From Lysobacter defluvii IMMIB APB-9 = DSM 18482 (lineage in GTDB: Bacteria; Pseudomonadota; Gammaproteobacteria; Xanthomonadales; Xanthomonadaceae): 64,000 bases of DNA. Below are positions 51,348-59,602 of the stretch, piece after piece (within the stretch, counting starts at the first letter, position 1; the number at the start of each line of letters is the position of its first letter). The stretch covers positions 248,001 through 312,000 of the forward strand of contig NZ_AUHT01000004.1 in assembly GCF_000423325.1 (NCBI RefSeq), given 5' to 3'. The notes beneath the pieces were generated by a model. That model worked only from the letters and a program-made list of their open reading frames with translations. It was not told the DNA's origin and made no database searches. The position numbers and the translations under genes were made by a program.

Positions 51348-52802
51348 CTACCGGGCTTTTCTCGGCGGTTTAGTGTTGCGACGCAATCGCCGCTCTCTTC
51401 GTGGCGATGGCGGCGTCTGCGGCTCAGGGGCTGTCGGAAGTGGACGGACCCGTGGAGGATCACTCGACTGCCAAGCTACGCGAATCGCACGAAGTTGACC
51501 TGCACCGCCGCTTACCTCGATCACCGGCCGCGACCATTTGTGATTGGCCGGCCAAGGCTGGCTCAATAGCCGGCGGAGCACCGCTTCTAAGCCTTGGGCG
51601 TACCCTCGAATAAGCAGCGCTTCCAGGGCAGCACCTAGTCGAGTACGTCCCGAGATCGTATCGATTGCAGCTGACTGTTTGGCTTGCCACGACCGATCTG
51701 ATTCCGAAGAGCTGATGTCAGCGATGTGGCTTGCTACGACGTCAACGAGGGAGCCGCAAATCTGCAAGATTCGAGAGTCGACCGCTGCCAGGTTGAGCCA
51801 GATCGAACCCTCCATGCCCTCACAGTAGGGCTCCAGGAAGAAGTCCGTGCGGTCGCTCGCCAGGCCGGGAATGGCAGCACCGGACACCGCGTCGGAGGCA
51901 TCTTGCGGCAGGAGGGAGGCGACGGTTACACGCGTGGTGTCCGTCAGCGGCTTCAGAACGGTCCTTGGCAAAGAAGTGTAGGTGACCGGGCGGGAGCCGG
52001 TCCCCAACAAACACCATCCCCAAAAAGCGCGTTCAGGAGGCTCCGCATCGTCATCCTCAAACACCTGGACCTCGATATCTATCTTGGACCGTCGGTTCAT
52101 CATCTGACGGGGCGGCTGTGCCAACGCGGCAAAACCGGCATCCCACTCGCCGCACGGCACTCCCATCGGCACAACCAGATGGCGTGATTCGCGCTCCGTG
52201 TTGGCCCAAGTCAAATAGCTGGTTAGCCAAGCATTGGCCGTATCCGTCGGGAAATCCCACATCCGAACCGAAGCCCTGTCATCCATGGAATCGTGCCCAC
52301 ACTCGCATCGTCCCAGATAGCCACCTGCGTCAAACCGGCCATACGTCGGCTGACGGCACTTTGTGCATTTGGCGCTCAACGAACACCCATGCCATGGGCA
52401 GTGATCAATCGATGGCAGCTGGAACAACATGCAGTGATAGCCAAATCGGGCACAGAGCGGACAGTTCCGCACGGGATATTCCTGGCGTGTGAACACCCTC
52501 TGCGTACGCAGGGGGCTCCAGGCTTCTTCGCTCCAGAAGTGCAGCAATGGCGTCCCTTGAAGATCCAGCGCTGTTTCCAATCGGGCGCGACTTGCGGTCT
52601 CGCGCCGCGTTACGGTCAGCACGTCCAATGTCTGGTGCATTCGGATGCCCAGCGTCGAGAAGATCTGCCGGGGTTCGATGGACGTCAGTCGGGTAACGCG
52701 AAGCACGAGCCCGTACCCCGACAGATAAGGGAACGGTTCGAGCTCTGCGCCCGGCAAGTCGCACTCGCATGACCGGTTTCCGAGAATGGTTTGCCAGGAC
52801 AT
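51348..52802 (-). CDS. tniQ: TniQ/TnsD-like target selector
   Basis: TniQ-family proteins choose the target site and recruit the TnsC ATPase in Tn7-like transposition. The 484-residue product has a zinc-binding N-terminal region with CPLC (Cys 114, 117), CPWH (Cys 135, His 138), CTKC (Cys 146, 149) and CEC (166, 168). These are typical TniQ spacings. The C-terminal half is not recognised and ends in a basic Pro/Arg-rich tail. ATG 52802 overlaps the TnsC stop. It is the last gene of the operon, and only 131 bp separate it from the DUF4124-type gene. Confidence 0.85.
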   Translation of the reverse strand: MSWQTILGNRSCECDLPGAELEPFPYLSGYGLVLRVTRLTSIEPRQIFSTLGIRMHQTLDVLTVTRRETASRARLETALDLQGTPLLHFWSEEAWSPLRTQRVFTRQEYPVRNCPLCARFGYHCMLFQLPSIDHCPWHGCSLSAKCTKCRQPTYGRFDAGGYLGRCECGHDSMDDRASVRMWDFPTDTANAWLTSYLTWANTERESRHLVVPMGVPCGEWDAGFAALAQPPRQMMNRRSKIDIEVQVFEDDDAEPPERAFWGWCLLGTGSRPVTYTSLPRTVLKPLTDTTRVTVASLLPQDASDAVSGAAIPGLASDRTDFFLEPYCEGMEGSIWLNLAAVDSRILQICGSLVDVVASHIADISSSESDRSWQAKQSAAIDTISGRTRLGAALEALLIRGYAQGLEAVLRRLLSQPWPANHKWSRPVIEVSGGAGQLRAIRVAWQSSDPPRVRPLPTAPEPQTPPSPRRERRLRRNTKPPRKAR

Positions 52803-53788
52803 CAGGCAACCTCCCTCGGAAGAATCAGATTGGCTCGAACGTACTCCAGACGAAGGTAACCAGTGGCGACCAACGCTTCGCGCACATGCTCTTTGGTAAA
52901 TTGCTCAAAATTAGGGTCGCGGCCTGCGATGTTCGTCAACAGGTAGCGCACCGTATGCGTGAAGGTCTGCATGGGCCACCCTTCGGTGGCATTCATCCCA
53001 GCCTCCAATCGCAAAGCGTTCACGCCATCCATGAGCAGCTGCGCTTGCTGCGCAAGGGTCCAACCACCATCGAACGCATTACGGGCAAAGTAACGCGAGA
53101 ACGGCATGTCCGATGTCGGCCAGCATGCCTCGGTGTCGTACCGCGATAACGCATGCATGACCTCTGCCGTGCCCATCAGTGGCTGGAAGGCATGCGTAGC
53201 CATGAACCACCGCCGTACCATGTGTGACGGATAGTCGGACCAATCGTCACTCACTTCGATGCCGGTCGCGTCGCTCTGACGAACAAACACCAGAAACAAG
53301 CGCAGCTGTGCATCGGTAAGCTGTTCGTCGACGTCCGCAAGGAACTCGTACTCTGCGCGGGTGATTCGTTGGGCGCAGTCGATGAACATGACCATCAGCG
53401 ACTGCCGCGCTTGTCCACATCGCGTCTTCACGAAGTTGACGAAGCGCTCTTTGCCTCGCTTCGGTGACAGCCGATCGGTGTTGCTGATCTTCAATCCATT
53501 GCATACGGCGGTGAAGAAGGCGCCATCGCTGCGGCGAACGCCGCTGGGCATGATGAACCGGGATGCCACGCCAATCGGTTCCTCATCTTCGTCGACCAAC
53601 CATTGCGCACAATGATCGGTGAGGTACAGCACGGCACTGCTCTTGCCGAGCCCGCCGCCACCATAGAGGGAGCAGCCGTGAAGATCATTCTCAACACCTT
53701 GCAATATGAAGTTGGCGGCCGTTTCTATGGGCTTGGTCGAGAATTGATAGCCATTGGGCGTGAAAATCAGATGTCTGTCGCTGTTCAA
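52802..53788 (-). CDS. tnsC: TnsC/TniB-like AAA+ transposition ATPase
   Basis: TnsC forms an ATP-bound filament on DNA that links the target selector to the transposase. The 328-residue product has Walker A GGGGLGKSS (residues 43-51, Lys 49). The Walker B-like LMVMFIDCAQ (131-140) has the Asp (137), but Cys (138) stands where Glu is usual. The start is TTG 53788 with GAGGA 8 nt upstream; the gap to TnsB is 91 bp. Its stop overlaps the TniQ start. The unusual Walker B could slow hydrolysis, which is inference. Confidence 0.85.
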   Translation of the reverse strand: MNSDRHLIFTPNGYQFSTKPIETAANFILQGVENDLHGCSLYGGGGLGKSSAVLYLTDHCAQWLVDEDEEPIGVASRFIMPSGVRRSDGAFFTAVCNGLKISNTDRLSPKRGKERFVNFVKTRCGQARQSLMVMFIDCAQRITRAEYEFLADVDEQLTDAQLRLFLVFVRQSDATGIEVSDDWSDYPSHMVRRWFMATHAFQPLMGTAEVMHALSRYDTEACWPTSDMPFSRYFARNAFDGGWTLAQQAQLLMDGVNALRLEAGMNATEGWPMQTFTHTVRYLLTNIAGRDPNFEQFTKEHVREALVATGYLRLEYVRANLILPREVA

Positions 53789-53879
53789 AAGGGTGTCCTC
53801 GATTGAGAGCGCGCGTACGCGTACCAGTCGCGTCAGTCGATATCCGCGACGGCAGGCGCCTAGAACTCGTAATGATCTA

Positions 53880-55760
53880 TTATCGGAAGCGCTTACGGTC
53901 CAATGAGACCCAGCCCCGGCGAGGCGCTCGGATCTCGGTGTCCATCAACGCCATTGGTTTCTGGGGTGGCACCTGCAGCGTTGGATGCTGCTGCTGGAGA
54001 CGTGCGAGCTGATCCACTGCCTGCTGAGAGCTCGTCGCGTTAGCGCGGAGGAATGCCATGTACGCCTGAATGGCACATTCCACCCCGACGAGCTTCAAGC
54101 CACCTGGCTGCTTCGACCACTGATGCACAAGCTTGCGTGTGGTTTCGTCGTGGCGGGTGTGCGCCCATGGCGCCGCCGCCCGGAGCACACCGACGGGCTT
54201 CGTGGCAGTCTGGTAGAGCACCATCGTGCGCAGGTCGTTGCGGTAGATGCGGGCGTAAAGGGGCTTTCCGACCAGCTCCCAACGGTTGTCGAGTTCTGCA
54301 CTGCGATACTTCACGTATAGGTAATTGACGTGAGGCATCACTTTGTCTTTGTAGTTGCCCTTGATGGTCACGGGTATCAAGACACTGCCCATCTCGCGGG
54401 CCCCGAGTTCGCGATCCGCTGGCGTGTAAGACCACCCAAGCTTCTGGCTGCGCATCTGCAAGTATTGCAGCGGGCTCAAGGACCCCAGTGCGGGATGAGG
54501 CGTGGCGTTGTAGTTCGCCACAATCACGTCAACGAGTTCCTCCAGAAGGTGCAACTGAACCGGGTGGTCCTCCGGGGAGAAGCCACTGATGCTGACTTTG
54601 TCATCTCCCAGTCTCGTAGCCGGCTCGAATCCGCCGGCGATCATGCGCAAGGCGCCCTGTTCAAGTCTCGAGAACAACTGCTCGACGACGGGACGCGAAC
54701 GCGGCTGATGTGGTCGGCCCAGCAGCAACACACCGTCATGGGCGCGGCAGAATGCCTGTTCCAAATCGAGGGCATGGTGCGATTTGGCGTTGTCCATGGC
54801 CACACAGCGTGAGCGCAATGCGCCGGCGATCCCCGGCAATCCCGCAGGCATGCCTGCGCCTGGCGCGTACTCGAGTCCTGGAATCGTCAACTCACGCCGC
54901 TGCCACGGTTGGAGACCGCGCGCGAGGCAGTCGGCAACGTCATGATTGTTGGAGGCACGGCCTACCCGTAAGAGCCACGACACAATCGCTCGCGACTCAA
55001 CCTCGGCCTCGGCCAAGAGCCACAGCATCGTTATCTTTTTCTTAGCAATGCCGCCATTGGGCAGCGCCACGCCCATGACCGCTTCGACGTCGATGCGGTG
55101 CTCGTCGAACTCGGTGCGGTCAAAAATGTGTCCGCGAAATGCGTCCCAAAGCGATGAGGGTGCAGTCGGCTCATCACTCAACACATCGGTTACGTCATAC
55201 CCTTCGACTTCAATCCGTTGCCGACGGAGGTAGCGCAGGAGGGCGCGTCGCCCTTGGTCATCGGTGTTGAGAGGATAGTACTGCGACAGATCCAAACGCT
55301 TGAGCTCAGCTACGACCTTGTCGTGCAGGCGCCCGAAACTCTTTGGTGGCGGTCCTGGTGGCAGGGGATGCCGATACGCCTCCACCCACTCCGCGATTTT
55401 CGGTTGACACCGCAGCATCACGGACATCGCATGTGGCCCTGCTCGACGGGGCATAGTCGGGGTGTGCTGCGGCTCGGCGGCGCAATACGTGCCCCAGGGC
55501 ACACAAACGCGATACCCGAATGGCCGCCCGTCCGGCGCGATCTTGGGGGCCCGAATCGCCATGGCCTTGAGACGCTTTCGGCACAAATGGTTGGCGTCGG
55601 CAGCCCCGGTCAGTGTCGACGTGCCGGTGAGAACCGCAGTCAGCGCCGCTACTGCATTTTGATAGCGCACCCTCAGCTCATCTTTCAAATGATTCACCGA
55701 GGGTCGAAACCAATCTTCGAGTTCGTCCGGATCAAAAACCTGCAGAGAATTACGTGGCAT
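53880..55760 (-). CDS. tnsB: TnsB-like DDE transposase
   Basis: TnsB binds the element ends and joins them to target DNA. The 626-residue product has N-terminal DNA-binding helical regions. The rve-type catalytic core has Asp 219 (TEFDEH), Asp 323 (AMDNAKSHHA) and Glu 360 (RPVVEQLFSRLEQ), an intact DD36E triad. A C-terminal beta-barrel and TnsC-contact tail follow. ATG 55760 follows GGAGG and overlaps the end of the TnsA-like gene by 11 bp. Of the four proteins this one looks fully competent. Confidence 0.92.
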   Translation of the reverse strand: MPRNSLQVFDPDELEDWFRPSVNHLKDELRVRYQNAVAALTAVLTGTSTLTGAADANHLCRKRLKAMAIRAPKIAPDGRPFGYRVCVPWGTYCAAEPQHTPTMPRRAGPHAMSVMLRCQPKIAEWVEAYRHPLPPGPPPKSFGRLHDKVVAELKRLDLSQYYPLNTDDQGRRALLRYLRRQRIEVEGYDVTDVLSDEPTAPSSLWDAFRGHIFDRTEFDEHRIDVEAVMGVALPNGGIAKKKITMLWLLAEAEVESRAIVSWLLRVGRASNNHDVADCLARGLQPWQRRELTIPGLEYAPGAGMPAGLPGIAGALRSRCVAMDNAKSHHALDLEQAFCRAHDGVLLLGRPHQPRSRPVVEQLFSRLEQGALRMIAGGFEPATRLGDDKVSISGFSPEDHPVQLHLLEELVDVIVANYNATPHPALGSLSPLQYLQMRSQKLGWSYTPADRELGAREMGSVLIPVTIKGNYKDKVMPHVNYLYVKYRSAELDNRWELVGKPLYARIYRNDLRTMVLYQTATKPVGVLRAAAPWAHTRHDETTRKLVHQWSKQPGGLKLVGVECAIQAYMAFLRANATSSQQAVDQLARLQQQHPTLQVPPQKPMALMDTEIRAPRRGWVSLDRKRFR

Positions 55761-56481
55761 GATTCACCTCCAGCAGTGAGTCTTCGCAGAACCCAGCCGG
55801 CTCGATAATTCGAAGTGCGCCTTGGTGGATCATTGCAGCCACGACCGCAGCGACCTGGTCAGCGGTGAAGCGTTCGGTGAATTGCTGCGTCAGAGCTCGG
55901 AGGGTCGAGCGGGGAGTCAGTGCCAAAGCCGCATCAATGCCGGCACGCACCAGCACACGGTTGATCAAGCGGCAGTGATGCTGGACGTGGGGAAGCAGCT
56001 GCCAATAGGCACCGCGTTCGGCGGAGGAACAGAGCAGTTCGCGTTCAGTGACATACTGCAACTCAATTCCGTGGCGATGAGCCGCTGCATCGAGCAGATC
56101 CCGATTGCGTATCGACACGGTGCCGCTGGTGCTCCCAGTGGTGCCGCTAGCCGGGATCGCCAGATAGTAGCGTTCGTGCCCATCGTGCCCGCGGGCCCAG
56201 AAGGTCACGTCGATCTGCTGTTTGACAGTGAGCGCAATGCGGCGAGGCCGTTCGACGAAGCGCGCGACCGTCGGATCGAACTCCAGCCGAAGACCCAACG
56301 CGATACTGACGGCATCGGCCAGGGTCACGATCCGGCCGTTGCGCGGCGAGTGGTAGATCAGCACCTCGCGACGGGTGCGTTCGGACCGCGAAAGCCGCCG
56401 CGGCTGGTAGGGGAGGGACTTGTCGACATAATGGGAAGTGATCGCCGGGTGGGCGAAAGTAGCGGCAGTGCCGGCGCTCAT
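55750..56481 (-). CDS. tnsA: TnsA-like protein lacking recognisable nuclease residues
   Basis: In Tn7, TnsA cuts the 5' ends of the element so that it leaves by cut-and-paste. This 243-residue protein has the family start (LIYHSPRNGRIVTL), the FVERPRRIAL strand and an Asp in IDVTFWARGHDG (Asp 91). However, the strand that should carry the Q-x-K pair reads ERYYLAIPASG, without Lys, and I cannot place the catalytic Glu in the LADAVSIALG helix. A C-terminal winged-helix-like half follows. ATG 56481 is chosen because GGAGG lies 7 nt upstream; ATG 56508 has none. First gene of the operon. Confidence 0.75.
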   Translation of the reverse strand: MSAGTAATFAHPAITSHYVDKSLPYQPRRLSRSERTRREVLIYHSPRNGRIVTLADAVSIALGLRLEFDPTVARFVERPRRIALTVKQQIDVTFWARGHDGHERYYLAIPASGTTGSTSGTVSIRNRDLLDAAAHRHGIELQYVTERELLCSSAERGAYWQLLPHVQHHCRLINRVLVRAGIDAALALTPRSTLRALTQQFTERFTADQVAAVVAAMIHQGALRIIEPAGFCEDSLLEVNHAT

Positions 56482-56685
56482 CACGACACCTCCGTACGGC
56501 ATGGACATGTGAGCACAGCCGGTCGTACTGCCGGGGCGCTGCGGCCCCAGACATCGTTTGAGATCCTCATTTCAGGCTCCTGACGTCATGGCATAGCCGG
56601 TCGCACCGGCGCACCAGCACTGGGAAGACCAGCATCCTTGGCCCGCAACGTGCGCAGCTAGGACGCGCGTTTCGCCGGCTGCTTG
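56482..56685. other. gap upstream of the TnsA-like gene
   Basis: These 204 bp should hold the operon promoter and, by analogy with Tn7, the tnsA-proximal transposon end. They contain a GGGGC/GCCCC hairpin (about 56533-56548). I could not find repeated TnsB-type binding sites or a clear ACA terminus. Confidence 0.3.
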
Positions 56686-56943
56686 TCAGCTGGCGATGTC
56701 GATCGGGCGAATGGAGAAGCTCAGGATCGCGCGGCTGTGGCGGTCGATTCGCCACTCGAGCATGAATTGCCGGTGACCGATTGGGGCGTGCTCAAGCACG
56801 ATCCGCACGTGGTCGACATCAAGCCCCTCGAACCTCATCGGTCGCTCGCAAGGCTCGTCGTCACAAGTGTGTTTCGGGCAGAAATTGGAAGAAAGCAGGT
56901 GCCTCGAGCCGGCGTCGACCGGCTCGTGCGGAAAAGTCGTCAT
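56686..56943 (-). CDS. small hypothetical protein with Cys pair
   Basis: An 85-residue soluble protein I do not recognise. It carries the segment FCPKHTCDDEPCERP (about residues 23-37), with three cysteines and a histidine that could bind a metal, followed by a beta-rich stretch (VRIVLEHAPIGHRQFMLEWRID). ATG 56943 gives this start, with only a weak ribosome site. It is transcribed towards the transposition operon, 204 bp upstream of it, and might be cargo or a regulator. Confidence 0.5.
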   Translation of the reverse strand: MTTFPHEPVDAGSRHLLSSNFCPKHTCDDEPCERPMRFEGLDVDHVRIVLEHAPIGHRQFMLEWRIDRHSRAILSFSIRPIDIAS

Positions 56944-57045
56944 AGGTGTCTCTCGGTCTGTTAGTGAGGTCCCACTAGGGGAGTTGCATAGCGCGACCAA
57001 GAGCGGTAGCCTTCGGATTGCGAGGCCCACTGGCGAAACCGCACC

Positions 57046-57071
57046 CCCCCCGTTGCTGCGGGGGGTTTTTT
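57046..57071 (+). terminator. orphan intrinsic terminator in the island
   Basis: CCCCCCG (57046-57052) pairs with CGGGGGG (57059-57065) around TTGCTG, followed by six T residues. It points in the plus direction, yet no plus-strand gene ends before it. It lies in the leader of the minus-strand 85-aa gene. Confidence 0.7.
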
Positions 57072-57167
57072 ATTGGTCGTTTCAAGCTGGGTTATAGCCT
57101 CCTGGATTGGGTGTAAGGGAAGCCGGGCCGGACGGGGTGCCGCCCGGAACGGGCGCACGTTCTGAAT

Positions 57168-57548
57168 TCAGGACGTGCCGAGGGAGTCAAGCCAGGTCGC
57201 AACATCACGCGTACGAGCGAACCAGCCCGGTCGGCCCGGAACACGGACCACCGCTACAGGCAGGCGCCCGGCCGCAGCAGCTCTGCGGAAGGCACGATCG
57301 CTGCCGAACTTGAATAGCTGAATCAAATCGCCACCGGCCATCAGCTCGCCATGCCGCGCCAGCAGCATGTGAAGCCTCTCGCTGCCGACCTCTGGGTCGG
57401 CCAGCTTTGGACGGGAAGGATCCAGGACGTCCATTTTCGGTCGTTTTTGCTGCTGGACGGAGGCACCGATTTCAGCACAGGATGGACAGCCGGCAAGAAG
57501 AGCAGAATCGAATTTCACCCATGCCCCGCGGGCGTCCTTCTGGTGCAT
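57168..57548 (-). CDS. AlpA/MerR-like small DNA-binding protein
   Basis: A 126-residue protein. The C-terminal half (about 65-126: GELMAGGDLIQLFKFGSDRAFRRAAAAG through GWFARTRDVATWLDSLG) looks like a short winged helix-turn-helix of the AlpA/excisionase type that reads DNA. The N-terminal half has CPSC and no clear fold. Start ATG 57548 overlaps the start of the divergent 365-aa gene by 28 bp, so one of the two starts may be further in. Likely a transcription or excision regulator of the island; inference only. Confidence 0.55.
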   Translation of the reverse strand: MHQKDARGAWVKFDSALLAGCPSCAEIGASVQQQKRPKMDVLDPSRPKLADPEVGSERLHMLLARHGELMAGGDLIQLFKFGSDRAFRRAAAAGRLPVAVVRVPGRPGWFARTRDVATWLDSLGTS

Positions 57549-58618
57549 ACTCAAGGGTTACCTCGTGCGCACGCGTGCGAGGTCGTTTCTGGCTGGGCGC
57601 CGTGACCCAAGCCGCCGGTCTGGATGATGTGGCGGCGCTTGCCAAGCTCCCGAAAGATCATGTGCTGCTACGCGGCGTCGGTAGGAAGGATGTTCTGGCA
57701 CGTGCCGTTGCTGGCTCGGATCCAGCGCGCCTCATGGTCAATGGAGCGGAGTCGCTCTATCTGCACATCAGGGGTCGCCGTGGGTATGGGCACACTGTCG
57801 ATGTGTGGGAGCACCTGATCTGGCGGCTCATTGGCAAGAGGGTTTCGGACGAAGACGTCCAGAAATGGACGCGGCAGCACCTGTCCACCTTCGGCCTCAT
57901 AGAGATAACCCCCCGCGATGTGCGGAACGGCGATGAACTCGGCTTGCTGTCGGCAGAAGATGCGTACTGGGAAGATATCCAGCTCGAACTGGACCCATCG
58001 ACGCTGAAGTCTCTGGATGGGTTGATGCTGCTTGCGGTGCTGTCGCGCTGCGCGCATCGACTGGGGATGACCTCGCAGGCTGCTCATGTCGACAAAGTGA
58101 TGTCGTGCGTGGCGAATGATCTGAGCGCCGACTACCAGCTGAGCACGGGTGATCGTGAGGAATGGCTCTTCCTGGTCGAGAAGAGTCTCCAAGGCCCGCA
58201 ATGGCCAGACCGCGTGTCACTGCAGGAGATCAAGAACGCGGCCGACGAGCTACGCTGCGATAGGGCTATGCCCATGGATACTGAGCGATCGATGGGGTCA
58301 CTGGACGTGCATTGCGCGTGGATTCGTGCCGTGCGTCGCCGCGACCAGGAGCGTCGCGGACAGCTATTTCCGTATCGCGACAGATGCTCGATGTTTGGGT
58401 GGCTGGTACGCAACTGCCACGAGATCGAGGAACATGTCTCGCTGGCTCACATGTTGGCGATCGGAGTCGACGACGAGGGACCGAGCCGTCCTCCTCTCCG
58501 CATGCCGCGCAACCTCGCACGCCGCCGGCGGCGTCCGGATTATGGTGAGCGAGGCTGGGAACTATTCGGCGACCAAAGCCCCTATGACCTGATCAGGATA
58601 GAGATCATCGACGACTAG
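57521..58618 (+). CDS. 365-aa hypothetical protein of the island
   Basis: I do not recognise this protein. It is soluble, with no signal or membrane segment. The N-terminus is basic (MPRGRPSGAYSRVTS), the middle mixed alpha/beta (VDVWEHLIWRLIGKRVSDEDVQKW, WEDIQLELDPSTLKSLDGL), and the C-terminus is Arg-rich followed by an acidic end (RMPRNLARRRRRPDYGERGW ... IEIIDD). ATG 57521 is the first start that does not read far into the divergent AlpA-like gene. The two genes may form a regulator-effector pair. Confidence 0.5.
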   Translation: MPRGRPSGAYSRVTSCARVRGRFWLGAVTQAAGLDDVAALAKLPKDHVLLRGVGRKDVLARAVAGSDPARLMVNGAESLYLHIRGRRGYGHTVDVWEHLIWRLIGKRVSDEDVQKWTRQHLSTFGLIEITPRDVRNGDELGLLSAEDAYWEDIQLELDPSTLKSLDGLMLLAVLSRCAHRLGMTSQAAHVDKVMSCVANDLSADYQLSTGDREEWLFLVEKSLQGPQWPDRVSLQEIKNAADELRCDRAMPMDTERSMGSLDVHCAWIRAVRRRDQERRGQLFPYRDRCSMFGWLVRNCHEIEEHVSLAHMLAIGVDDEGPSRPPLRMPRNLARRRRRPDYGERGWELFGDQSPYDLIRIEIIDD

Positions 58619-59029
58619 TGGATGATCAGTAGACCTAGAAGGTCACTCAGCTTCCGCGGAAGCTGCTGAGCCGAGGTGGTTACGGTCGCACCGAACCGAT
58701 CGCGGCCGTATGCGTAGACAGGAGCATCCCCGTTGCCGAGCATCGCCGTAGGTCCTCCGGCGGAACGTCCAGCCCCATATCGCGCCGCTAAGTCGAGCGC
58801 ATATCTCAGCTGCGAGCACTGGCTAGGGCCGCGCAGCGCGCTGTTCAACATCGCCATCCTGGCCGGCGCGATCCTGGCGGCGGTGCTGATCTACCGGCAG
58901 CGGCTGTGGCAGTTGCTGGACAGCTCCTGCGGCCCGGCCGGACGGCGACCGTGCACGGGCAGCCGCGGCGCGACTATGTGATGACCCAGTGATTTCCTGC
59001 TCAGGTGGTACGTTGCGAAGGAGCAACCC
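58619..59029. other. non-coding debris between the 365-aa gene and the IS remnant
   Basis: No complete gene is seen in these 411 bp. The right half contains the uppP fragment (58814-58960) and then what is probably the left margin of the IS3-family remnant. The left part shows no feature I can name. Confidence 0.5.
58814..58960 (+). pseudogene. uppP: fragment of undecaprenyl-diphosphatase gene uppP
   Basis: Translation gives EHWLGPRSALFNIAILAG followed by AILAAVLIYRQRLWQLL. This matches the second part of the N-terminal region of UppP (BacA), normally preceded by the EGLTEFLPISSTGHL motif. That motif, the start codon and the rest of the gene (over 200 codons) are absent. It is therefore a short relic, either of a gene carried into the island or of a target site broken by rearrangement. 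It lies directly before the IS3-family remnant. Confidence 0.7.
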
Positions 59030-59345
59030 ATGAGCGTGATGATGGAAGAGGAAATCAAGCGTTGGACCGCCCGACGGAAGTCGGCGCTGGTGCTGGGGAT
59101 CATCCAGGGTAAGACCACGATCTCGGAGGCGAGCCGGCAGTTCGACCTGGCGCCGTCCGAGATCGAGGAGTGGAGGGACCACGCCAAGGTGGGAATGGAG
59201 AACGCGCTGCGGGCCAAAGCCCGAGGACGTGCGTGAGCAGTACGAGCGCCAGCTCAAGGACCTGCAAGAGGCCTATGGCGAGGCCATGCTGGAGCTGCGC
59301 GCGCGCAAAGAATTGCAGTCCCTGCTGGGCGAGGACGAGAGTTGA
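59030..59345 (+). pseudogene. IS3-family orfA (DUF1153-type), frameshifted
   Basis: The first frame (MSVMMEEEIKRWTARRKSAL ... IEEWRDHAKVGMENALRAK) is a DUF1153-type transposase orfA with a helix-turn-helix. At the A-run 59216-59218 one extra base shifts the frame. In the next frame the protein continues as EDVREQYERQLKDLQEAYGE ... LQSLLGEDES and ends at 59345. Removing one A restores the reading. It partners the broken orfB immediately downstream. Confidence 0.8.
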
Positions 59346-59590
59346 TCAGCTAGATCCAGCAGGGGCTGAAGGACGACGGGTTTTACGTGTCGGTTGCCAA
59401 GCTGTGCCCCTGGTTCTGGGTGCCGCGTCGGACGGTGTATTACCCGCCGACCAAGGCGCCACCGCAGGTGCGGCCGGAATTGGCCGAACCAATCAAGAAG
59501 CTGATCGAGGAAGAGCCCTCCGTTCGGCTACCGGACGTCGCCGGGTTGCTGGGCATCGCCACGAAGCTTATCCCGTACGGCATAGTCGGT
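59342..59590 (+). pseudogene. IS3-family orfB transposase, truncated and with a stop
   Basis: It starts at TTG 59342, overlapping the orfA stop as in intact copies, and reads IQQGLKDDGFYVSVAKLCPW ... RRTVYYPPTKAPPQ ... LAEPIKKLIEEEPS. An in-frame TAG lies at 59351. The similarity ends near residue 80, before the catalytic core, so all DDE residues are missing. The element cannot move by itself. Confidence 0.75.
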
Positions 59591-59602
59591 GAGATGGGGC
59601 GA

